Of a stretch of DNA of 64,000 nucleotides, positions 54,696 to 64,000 are shown piece after piece. This DNA comes from Acidipropionibacterium sp. (lineage in GTDB: Bacteria; Actinomycetota; Actinomycetes; Propionibacteriales; Propionibacteriaceae). Positions within the stretch are counted from its first letter, which is position 1. Each line of letters opens with the position of its first letter. A program made the translations under genes and the position numbers. The notes below the pieces were generated by a model that had not been told where the DNA came from, did no database searches, and saw nothing but the letters and a program-made list of their open reading frames with translations. The stretch lies in assembly GCA_022647765.1 (NCBI GenBank), contig JALCLH010000004.1:62001-126000 (forward strand). Direction: 5' to 3'.

Positions 54696-55328
54696 GTGAA
54701 CAGCCACTCGCCGATCGATCTGCCCGGCGGTTTCGCCGCCGCCCGCAGGCGCATTCTCGACCATGTGTGGCGCGACGACTTCAGCGTGACCGAGATCCCC
54801 GCACCGACCCGGATCGCCCCCGACTCGATGGCCGTCGACGCCATCGTGAAGGACGCCGAACAGGCCGATCGGAGTGGCGGCCAGGGCGAGCATCCCCGCG
54901 ATCTCGGTCAGGGGCGTCTCATCATCCTGCACGATCCGTCGGCCCCCGACTCCTGGCAGGGCACCACCCGCCTGGTCACCGTCGTCAGGGCCGATGTCGA
55001 CGCCGAGATGGCCACCGATCCGCTCCTGGCCGAGGTCTCCCGCTCCTGGCTCACCGACGGCCTGGACAGCCTCCAGGCCCGCTACACCTGCCTGGCCGGG
55101 ACCGCCACCTCGGTGGTGAGCAGACCCTTCGGCAACCTCAGTGACCAGCCGCAGGAGAACCGCATCGAACTGCGCGCCTCCTGGAGCCCGTTGATCGACG
55201 ACGCCACCCAGCTCGACGACCACCTGGACGCCTGGCAGGATCTGCTGTGCCACATCTGCGGGCTGCCACCGATCATCGAGGGGGTCGTGACCTTGAAACC
55301 GCGTCACCGACGGGCGGCCGACCTATGA
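54696..55328 (+). CDS. DUF3000 family protein
   Basis: 210 residues from GTG 54696. Motifs typical of the actinobacterial DUF3000 proteins: RRRILDHVWRDDFSVTEIPA, then SRSWLTDGL, AGTATSVVSRPFG and IELRASWSP. Function unknown. Its stop overlaps the RNase D gene by 4 bp. This order, DUF3000-rnd-dxs, is conserved in actinobacteria. Confidence 0.85.
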   Translation: MNSHSPIDLPGGFAAARRRILDHVWRDDFSVTEIPAPTRIAPDSMAVDAIVKDAEQADRSGGQGEHPRDLGQGRLIILHDPSAPDSWQGTTRLVTVVRADVDAEMATDPLLAEVSRSWLTDGLDSLQARYTCLAGTATSVVSRPFGNLSDQPQENRIELRASWSPLIDDATQLDDHLDAWQDLLCHICGLPPIIEGVVTLKPRHRRAADL

Positions 55329-56650
55329 GCCACCCGGCACCCGTCCACTCCAAACCGATCGATTCCGAGCCTGTCGATCACAAACCCATTGGTCACAAGC
55401 CGTCCGAGGAACCCGACCTGCCGGTGCTCGACGCCCCGGCCGACGGCATCCCGCCGCTGGTCGAGACCCCCGAGGAGCTGCTGCGCACCGCGGAGAGGCT
55501 GTCGGCCGGAACCGGCCCGGTCGCCATCGACACCGAGCGCGCGCACGGCTACCGCTACAGCACCCGCGCCTACCTCATCCAGCTGCGCCGCGATGGGGCG
55601 GGAAGCCATCTCATCGACCCCGCGGCCCTCGACCCCGACGGCCCGGGTTCGGGTCTCGGCCCCCTCGTCGACGCCCTGTCGGGCACCGAGTGGATCCTGC
55701 ACGCCGCCACCCAGGACATGCCTTGCCTGGCGATCGAGGGCCTGCGCCCCGCCCGGCTGTTCGACTCCGAACTGGCCGGACGCCTGCTGAACCTTCCGCG
55801 CGTCGGCCTGGGGCCGATGATCGAGCACTACTTCGGCGTCCACCTGCTCAAGGAGCACTCCGCGGCCGACTGGTCCACCCGGCCGCTGCCCGCCGACTGG
55901 ATGCCCTACGCGGCCCTGGACGTCGAACTGCTCATCCCGCTGCGGGAGAGGCTCATCGCTGATCTGAAGGACGCCGGCAAGCTGGGCTGGGCGCAGGAGG
56001 AGTTCGAGCATCTGGTCCGGATCGGCTCCGAGCTACCCGATGAGCTGCCCGGACCCGCCCCGGATCGCTGGCGCCGCACCACCGGGCTGCACGATGTGCG
56101 CACCCGGGCCGGCCTGGAACTGGTCAAGGACCTGTGGTGGGCCCGAGACGGCGTGGCCCGGCGCACCGACATCGCACCCGGCCGGATCGTCAACGACCGG
56201 GCCCTCGCAGCCCTGGGCACCCATACCGGGGATCGCGTCACCCTCACCGCCAAGGAACTGCTGCGCTCCTCGGGATTCCGGCGCGGCCGCGCCAAGCGAT
56301 ACGCCGCGGACTGGGAGCAGGCCCTGGAGACGGCCGCCGGCACCAGGCCCCAGGACTATCCGCCGCGGCGCGCCGCACCCGACGGCCCCCCGCCGCCTCA
56401 CGGCTGGGCGGCCCATCACCCAGAGGCGGCGGCCCGTTGGGAGCGGGTGCGTCCGGCGATGAACGACCGTGCGGCCGACCTCGACCTTCCCCCGGAGAAC
56501 CTCATCTCCCCCGACTGGCTGCGCCGGCTGGCCTGGGACCCGCCGGCCGACCGGTCAGCGCGCGGCATCGACGCCTTCCTGGCCGATCTGGGGGCGCGGT
56601 CCTGGCAACGGAACCTGGTCTGCGGGGAGCTCAGCCGACTGCTCGGCTAG
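55325..56650 (+). CDS. Ribonuclease D-like 3'-5' exonuclease with HRDC domain
   Basis: 441 residues from ATG 55325. The DEDD exonuclease: VAIDTERAHGYRY (D and E), HAATQDMPCLAIEG (D) and YAALDVELL (Y-x3-D). HRDC region follows (KDLWWARDGVARRTDIAPG). A Lys/Pro/His-rich N-terminal stretch with an imperfect repeat (KPIDSEPVDHKPIGHKP) precedes the catalytic part. The last 96 bp overlap the dxs 3' end on the other strand. Confidence 0.9.
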   Translation: MSHPAPVHSKPIDSEPVDHKPIGHKPSEEPDLPVLDAPADGIPPLVETPEELLRTAERLSAGTGPVAIDTERAHGYRYSTRAYLIQLRRDGAGSHLIDPAALDPDGPGSGLGPLVDALSGTEWILHAATQDMPCLAIEGLRPARLFDSELAGRLLNLPRVGLGPMIEHYFGVHLLKEHSAADWSTRPLPADWMPYAALDVELLIPLRERLIADLKDAGKLGWAQEEFEHLVRIGSELPDELPGPAPDRWRRTTGLHDVRTRAGLELVKDLWWARDGVARRTDIAPGRIVNDRALAALGTHTGDRVTLTAKELLRSSGFRRGRAKRYAADWEQALETAAGTRPQDYPPRRAAPDGPPPPHGWAAHHPEAAARWERVRPAMNDRAADLDLPPENLISPDWLRRLAWDPPADRSARGIDAFLADLGARSWQRNLVCGELSRLLG

Positions 56651-58573
56651 CCGCCGCGCATCGCCGAAGCCGTCCTCGCCGAGGCTGGTCATCAGGCCCC
56701 GGGTGCTCTCGGCGATGCCCTCGGCGTCCAGCCCCAACCGGTGCATCAGGCTGGACCGCGAGGCGTGCGGCAGGTACTGCGAGTCGATGCCCAGCTCGAG
56801 CACCGGTGTCCAGACCCCGGCCCGGTGCAGTTCCGTGCTCAGCCGCGATCCCAGCCCGCCGATCACCAGGCCGTCCTCCACGCTCACCACCGCCCGCGCG
56901 GAGGCGGCCATCGCCAGCAGATCCTGGTCGATCGGCAGGGACCAGCGGGGGCTCACCACGGTGATCCCGGCACCGTCCAGGCCGTGGTCGCCGCTCAGCA
57001 GCTCGGCGGCGGCCACCGTGTCGGCGCAGACCTGGCCGTGAGCCACCAGCAGCACGTCGATCGGATCGCGGTCGCCGCGGGTCTGGAACAGCACATCCAG
57101 CCCGCCGATGCTGCGCCGCACCGGCACCAATGCCGGCATGTGATCCTTCGAGTAGCGGATCACCGTCGGTCCGTCGTCGACCTCGACCGCCTGCCACAGC
57201 ACGGATTCGAGGTGGCCGCGGTCGCGGGGACAGGACAGCCGGATTCCCGGCACGATGCCGCAGATCGAGGTGTCCCACATGCCGTTGTGGCTGGCCCCGT
57301 CGGAGCCGGTGACCCCGGCCCGGTCGAGCACCACGGTGACCCCGGCCCGGTGCAGGCCGGCATCCATCAGCAGCTGGTCGAAGGCGCGGTTGAGGAAGGT
57401 CGAGTAGAGCGCGACCACCGGGTGATAGCCCATCGCCGCCAGCCCGGCGGCCGAGGTGAGGGCGTGCTGCTCGGCGATCCCGACGTCGAAGATCCGGTCG
57501 GGGAACCGCGCGGCGAAGGAGGCCAGGCCGACCGGATGCAGCATCGCCGCGGTGATCGCGACGACGTCGGGCCGGGCATCCCCGATCTCCACCATCGTCG
57601 CGGAGAAGGCGGCGGTCCAGGACTCCCCCTTGCTGAGCCCGCGCGGCCGCCCGGTGAGCGGGTCCACCGCGCCGATGGTGTGGAAGTGATCCTCCTCGTC
57701 GTGCTCGGCCGCCGGATAGCCCTTGCCCTTGGAGGTGATGGCATGCACGATCACCGGCTGCCGGTAGCGCTTGGCCAGGCTCAGCACCCGTTCCAGGGCG
57801 TCCAGATCGTGGCCGTCGACCGGCCCCAGGTACTTGATGCCCAGGTCGGAGAAGATCCCCTGGTCACCGATCAGGGCGTCCTTCATACCGGTCTTGACGC
57901 CGTGCATCAGTCCGTAGACCTGGCGTCCCAGGGGTTTGTCGGTGACGAGCTGCTTGATCCGATCGAGGGTCTCCTCGTAGCGGGGATCGGTGCGGATCGT
58001 CGAGAGCCGGTTGGCCAGTCCGCCGACCGTCGGGTAGTAGGACCGGCCGTTGTCGTTGACGATGATCACAAGCCGCAGATCCTGCTGAGCGGCGATCGAG
58101 TCGAGGGCCTCCCAGGCCATCCCGCCGGTGAGCGCGCCGTCGCCGATGACCGCCACCACGGTGCGGTCCCGTCCGCTCAGCCGAATGCCCTCGGCCATCC
58201 CCTCGGCCCAGGACAGCGAGGTCGAGGCGTGGGAGTTCTCCACCCAGTCGTGCTCGGACTCGGCCCGCGAGGGGTAGCCGGACAGGCCGTCCTCCTGGCG
58301 CAGGGTCTCGAACTGGTCGGCCCGCCCGGTGATGATCTTGTGCACATAGCTCTGGTGGCCGGTGTCGAAGACGATCGGGTCCTGCGGGGAGCTGAACACC
58401 CGGTGGATCGCCAGGGTGAGCTCGACGACGCCGAGGTTGGGCCCCAGGTGGCCCCCGGTGCGGCTGACGTGCTCGATGAGGAACTGGCGGATCTCATCGG
58501 CGAGTTCCACCGTCTGCGCATCGGTCAGCCTGCGCAGATCTTCCGGACCGTGAATCGTGTCGAGCAGAGCCAT
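56555..58573 (-). CDS. dxs: 1-deoxy-D-xylulose-5-phosphate synthase
   Basis: ThDP enzyme of the MEP isoprenoid pathway. It has 672 residues with TPP motif VIGDGALTGGMAWEALDSIA and NDNGRSYYP, GTGHQSYVHKIITGR-like FDTGHQSYVHKIITGR, and FDVGIAEQHALTSAAGLA in the transketolase part. The last 32 codons overlap the RNase D gene antisense; conserved sequence ends near LAEQSAELP, so a somewhat earlier stop may be missing because of a sequence error. Confidence 0.94.
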   Translation of the reverse strand: MALLDTIHGPEDLRRLTDAQTVELADEIRQFLIEHVSRTGGHLGPNLGVVELTLAIHRVFSSPQDPIVFDTGHQSYVHKIITGRADQFETLRQEDGLSGYPSRAESEHDWVENSHASTSLSWAEGMAEGIRLSGRDRTVVAVIGDGALTGGMAWEALDSIAAQQDLRLVIIVNDNGRSYYPTVGGLANRLSTIRTDPRYEETLDRIKQLVTDKPLGRQVYGLMHGVKTGMKDALIGDQGIFSDLGIKYLGPVDGHDLDALERVLSLAKRYRQPVIVHAITSKGKGYPAAEHDEEDHFHTIGAVDPLTGRPRGLSKGESWTAAFSATMVEIGDARPDVVAITAAMLHPVGLASFAARFPDRIFDVGIAEQHALTSAAGLAAMGYHPVVALYSTFLNRAFDQLLMDAGLHRAGVTVVLDRAGVTGSDGASHNGMWDTSICGIVPGIRLSCPRDRGHLESVLWQAVEVDDGPTVIRYSKDHMPALVPVRRSIGGLDVLFQTRGDRDPIDVLLVAHGQVCADTVAAAELLSGDHGLDGAGITVVSPRWSLPIDQDLLAMAASARAVVSVEDGLVIGGLGSRLSTELHRAGVWTPVLELGIDSQYLPHASRSSLMHRLGLDAEGIAESTRGLMTSLGEDGFGDARRLAEQSAELPADQVPLPGPRPQIGQEGVDAAR

Positions 58574-58615
58574 GGCATCGATCCTATTGCCAGCCAGGAG
58601 CCATCCGGTGTGACG

Positions 58616-58655
58616 ACGCCGATCCCAACCGGACCTGGCCCGGCGGGATCGGCGT
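58616..58655 (-). terminator. Terminator after acnA
   Basis: 11-bp stem ACGCCGATCCC/GGGATCGGCGT with an 18-nt loop in the 117-bp gap between the acnA stop and the dxs start. Confidence 0.6.
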
Positions 58656-58690
58656 CACAACTGTGCGGAATTGATCGGCGCAAGCGGCCC

Positions 58691-61363
<2,673 letters not shown>

Positions 61364-61447
61364 CGATTGAACTCCAAGGTGTGGCGGTCTGGAACGGTCC
61401 GGGACCCATCATGGCCCTCTTCGGTCCGGTCCTGCAGAGAACACATT

Positions 61448-61465
61448 TATCTTGACATCAAGATA
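61448..61465. promoter_or_regulatory. Perfect 18-bp palindrome upstream of acnA
   Basis: TATCTTGACATCAAGATA: 8-bp arms around a CA centre. It sits in the 118-bp gap between acnA and the ABC transporter gene, 85 bp before the acnA start. Aconitase in Streptomyces is controlled by the MarR-family TamR through a palindrome; the resemblance to that site is from memory. Confidence 0.65.
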
Positions 61466-61481
61466 CCACACTGTGTCGTAG

Positions 61482-62999
61482 TCACCGCTGCCGCACGGAG
61501 TCGCGCCGCAGTGCACTCTCCCTCAGCTCCAGCACGGAGTCGCACAGGAACCCGGCCACACCCTGGTCATGGGTGACGACGAGCATGGCCAGTCCGCTGC
61601 GACGCAGCTCGGCGAGGGTCTCCAGCACCTCCCGCTGCACCGTCGGGTCCAGAGCCGAGGTCGACTCGTCGCAGATGAGCACGTCCGGGCGGTGAGCCAG
61701 GGCCCGGGCGATTGCGACCCGTTGGCTCTGCCCTCCCGACAGGCTCGGCGGGCGCTGATCGAGAACCATGGGCTCGAGACGGACCGCGTCCAGCACCTCC
61801 TCCAGCGCGTCCCGCATCGCGGCCCGATCCAGGCCTGGCCGGCAGCGCCGCAGGGCACGGCTCAGCTGCCGCCTCACGGTGAGCGCCGGGTTGAGCATCC
61901 TGGCCGGGTCCTGGGGCACGAGCTGGACGGCGAGCAGCTGCTCCCGGGTGCGATCCTGGTAGCGGGGCGCGAGGATCTCGCCACGCAGGGCGATCGTTCC
62001 GCGCCGAGCCGGGTTGAGGCCGACCACGGCGTTGACGAGAGTGGTCTTCCCCGTCCCGGAGGGGCCGACGATCGCAGTGGCGGCTCCGGCGGCCAACTCG
62101 AGGTCGATCCCGTCGGCGAGGACCGGGCCGCCGGGAATGCCAACCTGCAGTCCGGCCAGGCTCAGCAGCACCTCATCGCGTGGCGTCTCCAGCTCCGCTG
62201 CGGTCCCAGTTGCGTCCTCCACCGCGATGCACGCCGGTCTCGCTGGGGTGCTGCAGCGCCGCAGGTCGGCGGCCACCAGGGCCCGGGCCGCCGCCGACAC
62301 CGGGGCGCCGAGAACCCGGGCGGCCGGACCGGTCTCGGCCACCCGGCCCGCCTCCAGCACCGTGATCTGGTCGGCGCAGCGCGCCGCCACAGACATGTCG
62401 TGGGTGATGAGGATCACCGTCGTGGTGGCCTCCCGCAGACCATCCAGCGTCGCCAGAACCTCGTCGACGGCTGCGGCGTCCAGACCGGAGGTCGGCTCGT
62501 CCAGGACCAGAATCCGGGGACGCCGGCTCATCGCACGGGCCAGGGCGACCCGCCTCCGCTGGCCCCCCGACAGCTGTCCGGGACGCCGGTCGAGCAGCTC
62601 TCCCGGCTCCCCGATCCCGGCCCGGGTCAACAGTTCGGCCAGCTCGGCGTCGTCGCTGCGCCGGCCGGCGGCCTCGGTGAGGATGGCGCGGATGGTGTGC
62701 CACGGGGTGAGGCTGAGCGCCGGGTCCTGGCCCACCCAGGCGATCTCATCGCGCCGGAAGGCCCGCAGCGCCGCGCCGCCCAGCGCGAACGGATCCTGCC
62801 CGGCGACCTTCACGCGCCCGGCCGTCCTGCGCAGCCCGGGCCGGATCCGGCCCAGCAGGGTGAGAGCGAGGGTGGTCTTCCCCGATCCCGACTCGCCGAC
62901 CAGGGCGCACACGTGTCCCTGTCCGACGTGGAGGCGGACCCCGTCCAGGATCGGTCTGCCGGCCTCGGTGAGGATCTCCAGCTCGTCGATGTCGATCAT
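61482..62999 (-). CDS. Peptide/nickel-type ABC transporter ATPase, two domains fused
   Basis: 505 residues with two complete nucleotide-binding domains. First: VGESGSGKTTLALTL, LSGGQRRRVALARAM and LVLDEPTSGLDA. Second: VGPSGTGKTTLVNAV, LSGGQSQRVAIARAL, LICDESTSALDP. This is a DppD-DppF fusion. ATG 62999 overlaps the permease stop by 4 bp. Confidence 0.92.
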   Translation of the reverse strand: MIDIDELEILTEAGRPILDGVRLHVGQGHVCALVGESGSGKTTLALTLLGRIRPGLRRTAGRVKVAGQDPFALGGAALRAFRRDEIAWVGQDPALSLTPWHTIRAILTEAAGRRSDDAELAELLTRAGIGEPGELLDRRPGQLSGGQRRRVALARAMSRRPRILVLDEPTSGLDAAAVDEVLATLDGLREATTTVILITHDMSVAARCADQITVLEAGRVAETGPAARVLGAPVSAAARALVAADLRRCSTPARPACIAVEDATGTAAELETPRDEVLLSLAGLQVGIPGGPVLADGIDLELAAGAATAIVGPSGTGKTTLVNAVVGLNPARRGTIALRGEILAPRYQDRTREQLLAVQLVPQDPARMLNPALTVRRQLSRALRRCRPGLDRAAMRDALEEVLDAVRLEPMVLDQRPPSLSGGQSQRVAIARALAHRPDVLICDESTSALDPTVQREVLETLAELRRSGLAMLVVTHDQGVAGFLCDSVLELRESALRRDSVRQR

Positions 63000-63827
63000 C
63001 GGCTCCTCCTGCCCATCCAGCGATCGCTCAGCAGATTCGCCGAGACGGTGAGCAGCACGACCGCGACGGCCGGCGCCAGGCTGGCCCACGGGTTCATTCC
63101 CAGGCCGTCCATATTGGCCTGGATCATGGTCGCCCAGTCCGCGTCTCCGCCCAGCGGGTTGAATCCCAGGAAGCCGGCCGAGGCCACCAGATAGAGCGCG
63201 CCGACGAAACGGGCACCGGCGTCGGTCAACAGCGGTGCGACAAGGCGAGGAACGATCTCCCCGGCTGCGATGCGCACCCAGCCGTCCCCGGCCAGCCGGG
63301 CCGCGACGACGACGTCTCCGGCAAGCATCGGCACCACCAGCGAGCGCACATAGCGGGCGACGAAGGGGGTGGTGACGGCCGCGGTGATGAGGAACATGGT
63401 GGCCACTCCCCCGCCCAGGCCGAAGATGAGCACCAGCATGGTGAGGATCGAGGGAATGACCAGGACGACATCCAGCACCGCACCGCCGGCACGCGTCACC
63501 CGGGAGCGCGCCGCGAGCAGGATGCCGAGGACCAGTCCGAGCAGGATGGCGACGGCGGTGGCCCCCAGCGCGATGAGCACCAGCCCAGCGCCGCCGTGCA
63601 GCAGCCGGGCCAGGACATCGCGGCCCAGGCCGTCCGAGCCGAGCGGAAGACCGGCTCCCGGAGGCGTGTACGGGCGCCGCCATGGTGCGCGAGCCGTCGC
63701 GCGGACCAGCGGCCCGCAGAAGGAGAGAGTCAGCGCGAGGATGAGGACCAGCAGCGGGCCCAGCCCGCGGCGGGAGCGCGACCGGGGCAGCGCCCCGGCC
63801 GCCGGCAGTCACGGCATCCGCGCTCAT
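62996..63827 (-). CDS. Peptide/nickel-type ABC transporter permease (DppC-like; 1-base insertion)
   Basis: Helix-rich permease, with VPSILTMLVLIFGL-like VIPSILTMLVLIFGLGGG and a coupling loop about VARYVRSLVVPMLAGD. The N-terminus starts at ATG 63827 (MSADAVTAGG) and the rest lies one frame over, from GALPRSRSRRGLGPLLVLIL. One extra base in the CCCC run at 63793-63796 explains this. Confidence 0.85.
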
Positions 63828-64000
63828 ACCCAGTTCCTCCGTCGCAGCGAGTCGGCGAACATGTATGCCATCAGGGTCAGTCCCACGATGATCAGCACGC
63901 AGGCCATCAGCAGATTCGGCTCCCGGTCGCTCACCGCTGCGACCAGCAGAGTGCCCAGCCCGGGAAAGGCGAAGACCCGTTCGACCACGACGCTGCCGCC
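63824..64000 (-). CDS. Peptide/nickel-type ABC transporter permease (DppB-like), partial
   Basis: The last 58 codons of a permease cut by the window end. VVVERVFAFPGLGTLLVAAV is the DppB-family signature, ending DSLRRRNWV and TGA that overlaps the next gene by 4 bp. The substrate-binding protein gene is expected beyond base 64000. Confidence 0.9.
   Translation of the reverse strand, partial: GGSVVVERVFAFPGLGTLLVAAVSDREPNLLMACVLIIVGLTLMAYMFADSLRRRNWV

Overview
The window is high-GC DNA from an actinobacterium. Lineage markers include WhiB, an RsrA/SigR pair with an HxxxCxxC zinc anti-sigma factor, the 24-residue ribosomal protein bL37, a Kgd-type 2-oxoglutarate decarboxylase, PdtaS, DUF3000 and a DUF222/HNH remnant. 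Gene order resembles M. tuberculosis in several blocks: lysA-hom-thrB-rho-rpmE-prfA-prmC-sua5-wecA, whiB1/pdtaS/bL37/rsrA/sigR/aroA/rsgA, and DUF3000-rnd/dxs. Overall content and the unusual hom-thrB pair without thrC suggest Propionibacteriaceae (inference, not proven here).

Layout. 1-3444: envelope polysaccharide genes (flippase, glycosyltransferase, WecA-like transferase). 3445-12932 (minus): translation, termination and aspartate-family amino acid genes. 13108-18441: tRNA-Arg, a GT87-like membrane protein and kgd. 18463-27717: WhiB, PdtaS, bL37, the SigR/RsrA redox pair with a SigR-type autoregulatory promoter, DoxX-aroA-rsgA, an S10 peptidase and a HisN-like phosphatase. 27864-32016: DJ-1-like protein, LysR regulator, decayed DUF222/HNH gene, VapBC and serA. 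32095-37036: a complete peptide/nickel-type ABC importer operon. 36961-43136: M50-like protein, tRNA-fMet, an AbiF-type HEPN protein with a candidate structured RNA in front of it, an ABC exporter, an isochorismatase-like hydrolase and a GlxA-type regulator.

43019-50082 is a mosaic island bracketed by two imperfect direct copies of the 3' end of the GlxA-type gene. It carries a 5'-truncated drug-type ABC ATPase with its permease, a divergent AraC/MFS pair, a truncated IS630-type transposase fused to a 40-bp copy of the ABC ATPase gene, and an AbiEi/AbiEii system. A degraded RelB/MazF-like pair follows. 51807-52338 holds four tRNAs (Val, Gly, Cys, Val). 52428-61363 is core metabolism (CbiX-like, PPK2, MsrB with a SigR-like promoter, DUF3000, RNase D, Dxs, aconitase with a perfect operator-like palindrome). 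61482-64000 is a second peptide-type ABC importer cut by the window edge.

At least ten genes, including core ones (rho, kgd, sigR, rsgA), are interrupted by single-base indels that restore family-conserved reading frames when corrected. I read these mainly as sequence errors rather than real pseudogenes, and note the position of each. I saw no rRNA genes and no CRISPR array.
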